Notes: generated from the sequence alone by a model not told the origin. A stretch of 64,000 nt of DNA from Colicola sp016286205 (GCA_016286205.1 JAEESF010000008.1:40794-104793); one strand, 5' to 3'. Positions 36,135 to 44,042 are shown, counted from the stretch's first letter. Program-made: numbers and translations.

Positions 36135-38129
36135 ATGAGAAAATTTTTCCTTTTTGTTGCTGCATTATGCAGCATGGTGGCGATGAGCCAGGTAGTTGAT
36201 GGTATCAACTATGAAATCATCACGGACACTACCGTCCTAATTGTCGCTAACGACCCTGCCTATTCGGGCGACATCGTTATTCCTGCCCGGGTGACCATCG
36301 ACGGCCAGGAGTACCAAGTGACAGAGATTGGTTACAATGCCTTTGAGTATTGCGATGAATTAACCAGTGTAGTGCTGCCCGTTGGCATCAAGACCATCGG
36401 AGATAATGCTTTCCAATTCTGTAACAAGCTGGGTAGCATCAATTTCCCCGAAGGATTGGTAGAGATTGGAAGCGATGCGTTCTGGGGGTGTGATTCGCTC
36501 AAGAGCGTTGTGCTGCCTTCTTCGCTGAAGAGCTTGAACGCCTATGCCTTCGAGGAGTGTCCTAACTTAGTCTCGTGCAATCTGCCGAACGGTGTGGAAT
36601 ATGTCGGCGAATATGTGTTCGCCGGAGACTCGTTGCTGGGCACGGTCATGAACGATTCGGTGGTTGCATGGGTTTCTTATGCAGAAACATCGTTCGCCAT
36701 TCCGGAGGGCATTAAGGCAATGGCCGGATCTGCATGCTATTTTCACAAGAATTTGAAGCAAGTCACTTTCCCATCCACCATGCAGGTTATACCTTATACT
36801 GCATTCGAATATTCTGGACTGACCTCTGTCGTTATTCCCGACAATATTGACTGGATTGGAAGTAGTGCGTTCAGCTATTGTGAGGACCTTACCTCGGTAA
36901 CTATTGGTAATGGCGTACGTCGGATCTATTCCGACGCATTCGGCGAATGTACCAATTTGACAAACCTCACGTGGGGTACAGCTGGCAATCTGGAGGTGAT
37001 AGATGGTGGCGCTTTCTACAACACTGGTCTCACATCGGTTACGGTACCCGAGGGCGTCAAGCGTCTGCAGACCTATTATGGTCGTGGCGTGTTTACCGGA
37101 TGCAAGAACCTGAAGACCGTCTCCCTGCCTGCCTCGCTGACAGAAGAAATTGCATATAACACTTTCAAAAATTGTCCGATTGAGTCTATCACCGTCGCTG
37201 CCGGCAATACGGTTTTTGATAGCCGCGACAACTGCAACGCCGTCATCCACACCGAGACCAATACGCTTAAGCTGGGTTTTGCTACCACTGTTATTCCTGC
37301 TTCTGTCAAAGCCATCGGCTACGGTGCTTTCCAGGAGTGTACAAACCTGACGTCCATCGTTATTCCCGAGGGAGTGACCTATATTGACCATTATGCTTTT
37401 TTCAATTGCACGAGTCTGACTTCCATCACTATCCCGAACACTGTACGTAGAGCAGGCTATCAGATTTTCGATGGCACACGCCTAACGGAGCCTGTATACA
37501 ACCAGTATGTGTTCTTCCGTATGCCATATGCTGCGCTAGCTACAGGCGAATACACCGTGCCTGCAGGTATCGAGCAAATTGCAGGCTACGCGTTCGCCGA
37601 TTGCAGCGATTTGACTGCTATCCATCTGCCGGCTTCACTCAAGATTGTTGACACAGAAGCATTCTGGAACTGCGTTGGAGTAACGGAAATAGTTATTCCG
37701 GACAATGTGGATACGATTGCCGATTATGCTTTCGACTACATGGAGAATGTGACCAAAATCACGCTGCCTGCTAACTTGAAACTAATAGGCGCATGGGTGT
37801 TCGCTGGTTGCAACCAACTGGAGCAAATCATCTGCCCGGCGGCGGAGGTACCTGCCTCTCTTTATGGGAATGCGATTGATCTTGTCGGTGACTTGAATGA
37901 CCCAAGCAGCATCAAGCTCTACGTGCCCGACGCGTCGGTTTCTGCCTACGAGGGCGCAGACGGATGGAAGGAATTTGACGTACAGCCTATTTCCGACGTG
38001 CCGACCGCTATCCTCTCTCCTTCCCTTCAGGGGATGTCGGGTGAGGCTACCAAATCCATCCGCAATGGCCAGCTCCTCATCGAGAAATCCGGCCACACCT
38101 ACAACGTCCTTGGCACGCAAGTCCGTTAA
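36135..38129 (+). CDS. BspA-like leucine-rich-repeat surface protein
   Basis: A 664-residue secreted protein. After a signal peptide (ending MVAMSQ) there are about 20 BspA-type repeats of about 23 residues (EIGYNAFEYCDELTSVVLPV; LRR_5), as in proteins binding host or matrix components. The C-terminus ends in K.IRNGQLLI...TYNVLGTQVR, the tag shared with the BtuH-like and phosphoesterase proteins. Adhesion is inferred from the family; no ligand can be read from sequence. It is the last large gene before the repeat-rich spacer. Confidence 0.88.
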   Translation: MRKFFLFVAALCSMVAMSQVVDGINYEIITDTTVLIVANDPAYSGDIVIPARVTIDGQEYQVTEIGYNAFEYCDELTSVVLPVGIKTIGDNAFQFCNKLGSINFPEGLVEIGSDAFWGCDSLKSVVLPSSLKSLNAYAFEECPNLVSCNLPNGVEYVGEYVFAGDSLLGTVMNDSVVAWVSYAETSFAIPEGIKAMAGSACYFHKNLKQVTFPSTMQVIPYTAFEYSGLTSVVIPDNIDWIGSSAFSYCEDLTSVTIGNGVRRIYSDAFGECTNLTNLTWGTAGNLEVIDGGAFYNTGLTSVTVPEGVKRLQTYYGRGVFTGCKNLKTVSLPASLTEEIAYNTFKNCPIESITVAAGNTVFDSRDNCNAVIHTETNTLKLGFATTVIPASVKAIGYGAFQECTNLTSIVIPEGVTYIDHYAFFNCTSLTSITIPNTVRRAGYQIFDGTRLTEPVYNQYVFFRMPYAALATGEYTVPAGIEQIAGYAFADCSDLTAIHLPASLKIVDTEAFWNCVGVTEIVIPDNVDTIADYAFDYMENVTKITLPANLKLIGAWVFAGCNQLEQIICPAAEVPASLYGNAIDLVGDLNDPSSIKLYVPDASVSAYEGADGWKEFDVQPISDVPTAILSPSLQGMSGEATKSIRNGQLLIEKSGHTYNVLGTQVR

Positions 38130-38131
38130 AA

Positions 38132-38242
38132 GGTTTAGTGCGACTACGTCGCGTTTAGAGGTTTAGTGCTGCTACGCAGCGTTTAATTACACAGCGAAGC
38201 GTAAACGCCGAAGGCTATAAACGGAGCGCAGCTCCTATAAAC
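38132..38242. repeat. Cluster of short hairpins with compensatory changes
   Basis: Between the BspA-like gene and ybjQ lie tight stem-loops with 3-base loops: GCGAC-TAC-GTCGC (38140-38152), GCTGC-TAC-GCAGC (38168-38180), GCC-GAA-GGC (38207-38215) and GGAGC-GCA-GCTCC (38223-38235). They are separated by GTTTAG/TAAAC-type linkers. The first two units are 28 bases apart, and each stem change is matched on the other side. No T-run follows any stem, so they are not ordinary terminators. Confidence 0.75.
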
Positions 38243-38251
38243 AAAACTAAT

Positions 38252-38572
38252 ATGATAGTTACAACTACCCCGACCATCGAAGGTCATACTATTCGTGAGT
38301 ACAAAGGTCTTGTTTCCGGAGAGGTTATTTTCGGAATGAACTTCCTTAAAGACATTGGCGCGTCGCTCCGCGATTTCTTTGGCGGACGTACCGAGAGTTA
38401 CGAGAGCGCTATGCTCGAAGGCCGCGAGACGGCACAGAAGGAGATGATCCAGCGTGCTCGTGAGATGGGCGCCAATGCTATTGTTGGCGTCAGTTTCGGC
38501 TACGAGACCATGGGCCAGGCTAACAGCATGATCATGATCTCCATCTCTGGCACCGCCGTCATCATCGACTAA
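38252..38572 (+). CDS. YbjQ/UPF0145 family protein
   Basis: A 106-residue cytoplasmic protein matching the UPF0145 (YbjQ) family. The N-terminal segment TIEGHTIREYKGLVSGEVIF, the central ALEGRETAQ-like part, and GANAIVGVSFGYET are characteristic. It may bind heavy metals and forms pentamers in known structures; the cellular role is unknown. A terminator follows at 38623. Confidence 0.9.
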   Translation: MIVTTTPTIEGHTIREYKGLVSGEVIFGMNFLKDIGASLRDFFGGRTESYESAMLEGRETAQKEMIQRAREMGANAIVGVSFGYETMGQANSMIMISISGTAVIID

Positions 38573-38576
38573 CTCG

Positions 38577-38628
38577 CAGAGTAGGGCAGTACCCTCCTGC
38601 TTGTTCCTTTTTTCAAAAAGAGGAGTGG
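38577..38628. repeat. Dispersed repeat, copy 1
   Basis: Contains AGAGTAGGG, then TGTTCCTTTTTT-CAAAAAG-AGGAGTGGC. A second copy at 38819-38863 has GAGTAGGGG then TGTTCCTTTTTT-GAAAAAG-GAGTAGC. AGAGTAGGG occurs a third time near 39146. The two copies differ enough to be diverged paralogues rather than a recent duplication. Confidence 0.6.
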
Positions 38629-38650
38629 CCCGCAAGCCACTCTTTTTTTC
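38623..38650 (+). terminator. Terminator after ybjQ
   Basis: GAGTGGC (38623-38629), a six-base loop, GCCACTC (38636-38642), followed by a run of seven T. Confidence 0.85.
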
Positions 38651-38744
38651 TTGTGGCCTCCGAAAATTTTAATTTTTGGAGAGAGCGGAGAACCCGTAGA
38701 CTCTAATAAATCTGTGATTTATTCTTCGTCGGAGGGATTCGAAC

Positions 38745-38764
38745 GCGACGGGGTCGCTTTTTTT
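38745..38764 (+). terminator. Short terminator-like hairpin
   Basis: GCGAC-GGG-GTCGC (38745-38757) followed by seven T residues. The 60 bases before it contain a fragment resembling the 3' half of a minus-strand tRNA (GGGATTCGAAC) and an 8-bp stem AATAAATC/GATTTATT, but no complete gene ends here. Confidence 0.6.
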
Positions 38765-38773
38765 ATGCAAAAT

Positions 38774-38804
38774 TTGCACAATTCAAAAATTATTACTATC
38801 TTTG
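38774..38804 (+). promoter_or_regulatory. Promoter facing the repeat-rich spacer
   Basis: TTG at 38774-38776 (in TTTGCACAA), 20 bases, TATCTTTG at 38797-38804. The first clear gene downstream begins only at 39239, so the transcript would contain about 430 bases of array DNA. It may produce a non-coding RNA or a very long leader. Confidence 0.7.
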
Positions 38805-38818
38805 CACTCGCAAATCCG

Positions 38819-38863
38819 TAGAGTAGGGGATTACAGCCTGTTCCTTTTTTGAAAAAGGAGTAG
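38819..38863. repeat. Dispersed repeat, copy 2
   Basis: See copy 1 at 38577. Directly after it, AGCTTGGTCCTTTTTTGA (38865-38882) is the exact reverse complement of 63793-63810, near another 11-bp array. The inverted CCTTTTTTGAAAAAGG can form a weak hairpin. Confidence 0.6.
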
Positions 38864-38887
38864 CAGCTTGGTCCTTTTTTGACGGAA

Positions 38888-39022
38888 ACCCGCTAAAAAC
38901 CAACCATTTACAAACCGCCAACCGACTAAAAATCAAGCGATTACCAACCATATACCAACCACAATCAATCCATTTTCCTACCAAGAACCACTTATTAACC
39001 ACTTATAAACCACTTATAAACC
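38888..39022. repeat. Long 11-bp periodic array, core ACC
   Basis: ACC- or AACC-containing units recur at 38888, 38899, 38910, 38921, then about 38943, 38954, 38987, 38998, 39009 and 39020. All fall on one 11-base register, with degenerate units at the skipped positions. The best preserved stretch is the end: ACCACTTATTA, ACCACTTATAA, ACCACTTATAA. About 13 units in total, the longest such array in the window. Confidence 0.8.
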
Positions 39023-39078
39023 CCTCGAAAATCCCTTGATCCCCAATCAAGTTTTTTTCATGCCCCGCACATGCCAAA

Positions 39079-39133
39079 AGCGCGTTATTAGCGCGTGATT
39101 AGCGGGTTATTAGCACGTTATTAGCGCGATATT
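39079..39133 (+). repeat. 11-bp array, five units, core AGCGCG
   Basis: AGCGCG, AGCGCG, AGCGGG, AGCACG and AGCGCG start at 39079, 39090, 39101, 39112 and 39123, each followed by a TTATT-like linker. The spacing is exactly 11 and there are five units, as at the other sites, but with a different core. Confidence 0.87.
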
Positions 39134-39238
39134 CGGATAACTGGAGAGTAGGGAAAGAATAAGAAAAGAATACCTGCCTGCCAGAATGGCAGAATAAGAG
39201 GAAATCTATTATATATACTGCAAAAATCATACCAAATT

Positions 39239-39730
39239 ATGTCGCAAGTTGAATTTCATGTACCTGTAAAAAGTATCCACGGAAAACTGGAGAAGAAAGC
39301 GCGTATTATCATGCGTCAGAAGAAGTTCCGTGCGCCTACGGGAGCCGTGCTTCACGAAGGTGTGCAGGAGTCGTATGCCATTGTTCATCCGCGTGATTTT
39401 GACAAAACGCCTGCCAAAGGCGCTGAAAAAGCCAATATGCGTACTTTTGGCGATGTTAGTCTCAAATCATCCGAAATAATCCGTTCTGAACGATATACAG
39501 ACGAAGAACTGGCCGCTATGACGCCTGAACAACGCACCAAAACTCTTGAACTGCGCGCTCAGCTTGAGGATTTCCGACGTCGTTTCTACGCGCAGTTCAA
39601 GCGACCTGACCATGAAGCGCCATTCGAGAAAAAACCGCAACCTGGTAGTACAAAACTCATGCGCAAACAATACGTCAAGCTTGACAATTTCATCCAAGCC
39701 ATCATACGTGAGCGTCTCAAAAATCATTAA
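39239..39730 (+). CDS. Conserved-looking hypothetical protein
   Basis: A 163-residue soluble, basic protein beginning MSQVEFHVPVKSIHGKLEKK and ending in a Lys/Arg-rich helix (KLDNFIQAIIRERLKNH). No membrane segment, signal peptide or known motif is seen. Its codon use and length make it a credible gene. It lies downstream of the repeat-rich spacer and its promoter at 38774, and 178 bases ahead of lon, which has its own promoter. Nucleic-acid binding is possible from the charge but not shown. Confidence 0.6.
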   Translation: MSQVEFHVPVKSIHGKLEKKARIIMRQKKFRAPTGAVLHEGVQESYAIVHPRDFDKTPAKGAEKANMRTFGDVSLKSSEIIRSERYTDEELAAMTPEQRTKTLELRAQLEDFRRRFYAQFKRPDHEAPFEKKPQPGSTKLMRKQYVKLDNFIQAIIRERLKNH

Positions 39731-39744
39731 TCGCATAAAATTAT

Positions 39745-39775
39745 TTGCATATATCAAAAAAAAGCAGTACTTTTG
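39745..39775 (+). promoter_or_regulatory. lon promoter
   Basis: TTG at 39745-39747 (ATTTGCATAT), 20 bases, TACTTTTG at 39768-39775. A second TACTTTTG lies at 39829-39836 without a good upstream TTG. The leader of about 125 bases is AT-rich. No heat-shock element was recognised. Confidence 0.72.
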
Positions 39776-39907
39776 CGCTCGCAAAAGTCAGAACAACCAC
39801 CAAACAACACCTATATATATAATATATGTACTTTTGCAACCTAATCGTGATTATGTAAAATAGCATATTTATTGAAGCACTCCTATTTATATATATAGAA
39901 GCAATTT

Positions 39908-42286
39908 ATGGCAAAAGAAAAAGAAATAATTGAGGTTCAAGAATCAGAAACCAAGTATCAAGTACTTCCCATCCGTAACACGGTGTTGTTCCCGGGAGTC
40001 GTCATGCCAATTGCCGTTTCGCGCGCTAACAGCCTGAAACTGATCAAGTCAGCTAACCGCACTAACGAGAAAATCATTGTTCTCACGCAGAAAGATAGCC
40101 AAGTGAGCGAACCTACGGAGAACGATCTATACGGTCTTGGTGTCTTGGCACGCGTCATGCAGGTAGTTACCCTGCCGGATGAATCACAGACAAAAATGGC
40201 CATTCTTGAGGGATGCGAACGCGTCGAAGTATCTGATTTTGAGGAGACTGAGTCTGGAATCATGCGTGCTAAAGTGTTCGTGTTGCCTGAGAAAATGCCG
40301 AAGGCACGCGATCGTCAGTTTGCTGCTATGTACGAGGAAGTACGCGAACTCTCGCTTCGTCTGCTTGGCATGCGTGAGGAACCGCGTTGGGACATCCAGA
40401 ATACGCTGCGCAACCTGAATAACGGACCTACGTTCGTCAATTTCGTATGCTCACTTTTCGAGTTGACACTCGATCAGAAGCTGCAGCTGTTGGCCTATGA
40501 CTCGATGATAGAGCGCACCACGGCCCTACTCTCTATGCTGCAGAAAGTCGTGGAGATTCAGGACATGAAGGCCGATATACGTCGCCGTACGCACGAAGCC
40601 ATGGACAAGCAGCAACGCGAGTATTTCCTACGCGAAGAGATTGAGACCATTAAGCAGGACTTGGGTGATACAGGCGCAGAAACTATCAAGAATCTGCGTG
40701 AACGCGGACGCCAGAAACTCTGGTCTGACGATGTGGCTGCAGTCTTCGAGAAAGAGCTGCAACGCCTCGAGCAGATGTCGGTTCATGCGCCGGACTACTC
40801 CACCGAGCAAAACTACGTAGAGACTCTTCTGGCATTGCCTTGGGGCGTTTTCTCGGACGATAATTTCGACATGAAGCACGCTCAAGCGGTACTCGATCGC
40901 GATCACTACGGACTAGATAAAGTCAAGGAACGCATCGTCGAATACTTGGCCGTGCAGCGCCAACTGGGACTTCGCAGCGACAAAGAGAAAAAAGCGCACC
41001 CTGTCAAATCGCCTATTCTCTGCCTATATGGCCCTCCGGGAGTCGGCAAAACCAGTCTGGGCAAAAGCATCGCTGAAGCCTTGGGGCGCAAGTACGTACG
41101 CGTTTCGTTAGGTGGTCTGCATGACGAGTCAGAGATTCGCGGACATCGCCGCACCTATATTGGTGCTATGCCTGGACGAATCATTGATGGCATCAAGAAA
41201 TGTGGTACTAGCAATCCTGTCTTTGTGCTCGACGAAGTCGATAAGATTGGCATGGACTACAAGGGCGATCCTACATCGGCACTTCTCGAAGTACTTGATC
41301 CGGAGCAGAACAACACCTTCCACGACAATTTCCTGGACGTAGATTACGATCTGAGTCGCGTACTCTTCATCGCTACGGCTAATACACTCGATACCATTCC
41401 ACGTCCTCTACTCGATCGTATGGAACTGATTGAGATGACCGGTTATCTGCAAGAGGAGAAAGAGGAAATAGCTAAACGTCATTTGGTTCCCAAAGAGTTG
41501 CAGAACCATGGACTGAAGCCATCGCAGCTGAAACTGAAGAAGGATATCATCGGTCATATCATCGACGATTACACGCGCGAATCTGGTGTACGCAATCTGG
41601 AACGCCAGATAGCTAAGATCTGCCGTAAGATAGATACCAAGTTAGCACTGGAAGAGACTTACAATGTGACAGTTACGCAGGATGACTTGCGCCAATACTT
41701 AGGCCAAGCACGCTATACACGCGACACATGGGAGACCAATAAATATGTGGGCGTAGTCACAGGTCTGGCATGGACTCAGGTTGGCGGAGAAATACTCTTC
41801 ATCGAGACTAGTCTCAGTACCGCCAAGACTCCAACGCTGACTATGACCGGCAATCTGGGCGATGTAATGAAGGAAAGCGCTACTCTTGCGCTCGAATATA
41901 CGCGTGCTCACGCTGAGCAGTTTGGTATCGATCCTAAACTGTTTGATACCAAGTCGGTACATATACATGTACCGGAGGGCGCAATTCCTAAGGATGGACC
42001 TAGTGCAGGTATTACGATGACTACCGCTATCGTCTCTGCCTTCACCGGCCGTTTGGTTAAGCCACGTATTGCGATGACTGGCGAAATGACTCTGCGTGGC
42101 AAAGTGCTGCCTATTGGCGGAGTAAAAGAAAAACTGCTCGCGGCGAAACGAGCAGGTATTACGGATATTATCCTCTGTGAGGATAACCGAAAAGATGTCA
42201 CAGAAATACCGGATATGTACCTAAAGGGACTGAAATTCCACTTTGTACACGATATAAGCGAGGTAATCAACTACGCGTTGATGTAA
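39908..42286 (+). CDS. lon: ATP-dependent protease La (Lon)
   Basis: Cytoplasmic AAA+ serine protease for damaged and regulatory proteins. An N-terminal LON substrate domain (residues ~15-210, VLPIRNTVLFPGVVMPIAV) precedes the AAA+ module with P-loop GPPGVGKTS and Walker B VFVLDEVDKIG. The C-terminal protease domain carries the catalytic Ser in DGPSAGITM and Lys in GGVKEKLLAAKRAG. At 792 residues it is complete. Its 3' end overlaps a convergent regulator gene by 20 bases. Confidence 0.97.
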   Translation: MAKEKEIIEVQESETKYQVLPIRNTVLFPGVVMPIAVSRANSLKLIKSANRTNEKIIVLTQKDSQVSEPTENDLYGLGVLARVMQVVTLPDESQTKMAILEGCERVEVSDFEETESGIMRAKVFVLPEKMPKARDRQFAAMYEEVRELSLRLLGMREEPRWDIQNTLRNLNNGPTFVNFVCSLFELTLDQKLQLLAYDSMIERTTALLSMLQKVVEIQDMKADIRRRTHEAMDKQQREYFLREEIETIKQDLGDTGAETIKNLRERGRQKLWSDDVAAVFEKELQRLEQMSVHAPDYSTEQNYVETLLALPWGVFSDDNFDMKHAQAVLDRDHYGLDKVKERIVEYLAVQRQLGLRSDKEKKAHPVKSPILCLYGPPGVGKTSLGKSIAEALGRKYVRVSLGGLHDESEIRGHRRTYIGAMPGRIIDGIKKCGTSNPVFVLDEVDKIGMDYKGDPTSALLEVLDPEQNNTFHDNFLDVDYDLSRVLFIATANTLDTIPRPLLDRMELIEMTGYLQEEKEEIAKRHLVPKELQNHGLKPSQLKLKKDIIGHIIDDYTRESGVRNLERQIAKICRKIDTKLALEETYNVTVTQDDLRQYLGQARYTRDTWETNKYVGVVTGLAWTQVGGEILFIETSLSTAKTPTLTMTGNLGDVMKESATLALEYTRAHAEQFGIDPKLFDTKSVHIHVPEGAIPKDGPSAGITMTTAIVSAFTGRLVKPRIAMTGEMTLRGKVLPIGGVKEKLLAAKRAGITDIILCEDNRKDVTEIPDMYLKGLKFHFVHDISEVINYALM

Positions 42287-42671
42287 AGTCCTCAAAGGTA
42301 CCATCGGTATAGTACACTACGATATTTCGTATTTGTTTCTGAGGAGCTGCAATTATCTGCGGCTCTTCATTTTTTGCATTAAAGGCAGCGCGTAGCGCGT
42401 TATTCTCGCCATTAGGAGCCAGTTCATCAAAGAGTCCTGCCTCTTTGCCCGGTTCTGTACGCCACATTTTGCCATTACCTACAATCAGCCATTCTGGATT
42501 CAGGGTAGGATAACGCAGCATAATACGCTTCATCACCTCCAGACTAGGATTATTGCGGCCACTCATCATATTGCTGATAGTGCCTGGTTGTACATGAATC
42601 TCTTCTGCAAATTGACGAGCAGAGAGTTTGAGCTCATGAATTAGATGCTCAATGCGTTCTCTTTCATTCAT
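42267..42671 (-). CDS. XRE-family helix-turn-helix regulator
   Basis: A 134-residue DNA-binding protein. Residues about 5-60 form a Cro/CI-type helix-turn-helix (LSARQFAEEIHVQPGTISNM; then SGRNNPSLEVMKRIM), followed by the segment PEWLIVGNGKMW common in Bacteroidetes and phage-like XRE regulators. The C-terminal ~60 residues are unrecognised. Three TTGTRAATATT repeats sit just upstream of its promoter and are candidate autoregulatory sites. It converges on lon with a 20-base overlap. Confidence 0.88.
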   Translation of the reverse strand: MNERERIEHLIHELKLSARQFAEEIHVQPGTISNMMSGRNNPSLEVMKRIMLRYPTLNPEWLIVGNGKMWRTEPGKEAGLFDELAPNGENNALRAAFNAKNEEPQIIAAPQKQIRNIVVYYTDGTFEDFTSTRS

Positions 42672-42753
42672 AGTATAAATGATTTCAAATATTCAATTCT
42701 CACGAAAGTTCTGATATTTTCAGCTATTAACATATACTGAACAAAATCCGCTG

Positions 42754-42784
42754 CAAAGGTACAAAAAAAATGTGAAATACACAA
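42754..42784 (-). promoter_or_regulatory. Promoter of the XRE regulator
   Basis: Minus strand TTG (42784-42782), 20 bases, TACCTTTG (42761-42754). It gives a leader of about 75 bases to the start at 42671. Confidence 0.7.
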
Positions 42785-42800
42785 ATATGTGCAGCATTTT

Positions 42801-42855
42801 TTGTAAATATTTTATTTACAGTTGTGAATATTAGCAATTTGCAATTGTGAATATT
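42801..42855. promoter_or_regulatory. Candidate operator repeats upstream of the XRE gene
   Basis: TTGTAAATATT at 42801, TTGTGAATATT at 42822 and TTGTGAATATT at 42845 are direct repeats 21 and 23 bases apart, about two helical turns. They lie just upstream of the XRE promoter. Binding by the XRE protein is an inference from position. Confidence 0.5.
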
Positions 42856-43326
42856 TCGAAACCATGCAGAAGAAACACTGATCTGTATAGTCCCTCTGAT
42901 TCATTCTAGGCTGTACTCAAGAAAGTATCTATTTATGGGACGCTATCTCATTATAGGTAATACTCGTAACATGCAGATTTTCAGTATATATTTATATAAA
43001 ATATGCATTACATATACTAATTTGGCCCATATTCCGGATAATAGATAGTAGTGGTTAAAGTAAAAGACTAAGTAAAAGCCATAACTACTGATTTATAGGA
43101 AGTTATGAGTACTTATTTAGCGATTATTGGCGAGCGTGGAACAATTTGCAACGCTATCTACAGTGCCTTTCCTCCGGATCTTCTCCCCTACTCCGCTTTG
43201 TGTATATGCTCTAGACATAGACTCTCAAAATCGGCCGTTTAGTGTAATTTGTGATCGGCAGATATGTGAACGAAATACTGCATTTTTATATTCACACTTA
43301 TTATGTATACAATTTGCACTTTTTGT
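42856..43326. other. Intergenic stretch with no recognised gene
   Basis: About 470 AT-rich bases between the candidate operators and the small-gene promoter. Short open frames exist here but lack codon bias, promoters and recognisable motifs. No tRNA, terminator or riboswitch was seen. Confidence 0.5.
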
Positions 43327-43357
43327 TTGCACGATTCACAGATTTGTACTACTTTTG
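43327..43357 (+). promoter_or_regulatory. Promoter of the 46-codon gene
   Basis: TTG at 43327-43329 (TTTGCACG), 20 bases, TACTTTTG at 43350-43357. It lies 59 bases upstream of the small ATG at 43417, with a C/A-rich leader between. Confidence 0.75.
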
Positions 43358-43416
43358 CACCACTTTTCTGAGAGACTATAAAAAATGTGTTAAACCTAAA
43401 CCTAACTATTCTGAAG

Positions 43417-43557
43417 ATGAAAGAGAAATTATCTACAATCTTATCCACTATGGAGGAAACAGCATTACGCCTGTTCATGGACGACTACAAAACGCGCCCC
43501 TACTCCGATTGCTACACTGGTGCTCGTTGCGGATCGTACTTCCGCATGCATCAGTAA
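43417..43557 (+). CDS. Hidden small protein, 46 residues
   Basis: A short frame beginning MKEKLSTILSTMEETALRLF and continuing with MDDYKTRPYSDCYTGARCG, then SYFRMHQ. It has an acidic/helical first half and a Tyr/Cys-rich second half with two Cys (residues 32 and 38). No homologue is recognised. Support: a strong promoter 59 bases upstream, a terminator 42 bases downstream, and a frame that fills the space between them. A longer overlapping frame starting at 43251 begins upstream of the promoter and is rejected. It could also be a structured small RNA. Confidence 0.55.
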   Translation: MKEKLSTILSTMEETALRLFMDDYKTRPYSDCYTGARCGSYFRMHQ

Positions 43558-43599
43558 CTATCCTAACTGTTCCCATTAAACCTACCTTAACTTAACGAA

Positions 43600-43634
43600 A
43601 CCGGCCTCGCAACTCTACGAGACCGGTATTTTTC
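43600..43634 (+). terminator. Terminator of the small gene
   Basis: ACCGG-C-CTCG pairs with CGAG-A-CCGGT (43600-43627; one mismatch) around an 8-base loop, followed by ATTTTT. Confidence 0.8.
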
Positions 43635-43716
43635 TTCCTAATACTATTAAATATCGGTATATTTATAAAGCGTAGTTGTCAATTTTCAAATTTACAATCG
43701 AAAATCCCTCCAAAAT

Positions 43717-43747
43717 TTGCACGTATCACGAAAAAGCAGTACTTTTG
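43717..43747 (+). promoter_or_regulatory. Promoter of the second riboswitch transcript
   Basis: TTG at 43717-43719, 20 bases, TACTTTTG at 43740-43747, followed about 30 bases later by the aptamer. Confidence 0.75.
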
Positions 43748-43780
43748 TATCGGTTTTTGAAATATCGATGCTATACTAAG

Positions 43781-43950
43781 TATATCGGTTTTCGTTAAGA
43801 CACGAAATCAAAAGGGAATCGGGTGTAAATCCCGGACAGTCCCGCTACTGTAAGTGCCTGGAAATATAGACCAAAGCAACTATTCATTATGCCACTGAGA
43901 CATCGGGAAGGCGAATAGTTGCGGCACAAGTCAGGAGACCTGCCGATATA
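43781..43950 (+). promoter_or_regulatory. Cobalamin riboswitch upstream of an SLC13 transporter
   Basis: P1 is formed by TATATCGG (43781-43788) and CCGATATA (43943-43950), perfectly complementary. Inside are AAAGGGAATCGGGTG, CCCGCTACTGTAAGTG and the B12 box GTCAGGAGACCTGCC at 43930-43944, as in the first riboswitch. The regulated genes are not B12 transport or synthesis genes, which is unusual. The leader continues 159 bases to the start at 44110 and contains a terminator-like hairpin. Confidence 0.93.
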
Positions 43951-44042
43951 TAGCAGCTCGGATGCACATCCTCGAGGAAGGAGAACTGAGACCTGTATAC
44001 CATGTATATTTAGCGGCACTGCGTCCGCATGGTTCGGTTTGT

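Noticed and set aside
38690..38757. Complete tRNA gene on the minus strand
   Set aside because: Only a T-arm-like GGGATTCGAAC and one stem are visible; acceptor and D arms cannot be formed.
43127..43381. 84-codon frame in the long intergenic region
   Set aside because: No promoter, no motif, runs through a promoter.
43251..43595. 114-codon frame overlapping the small gene
   Set aside because: Begins upstream of the promoter at 43327 and has poor composition; the 46-codon frame fits promoter and terminator better.
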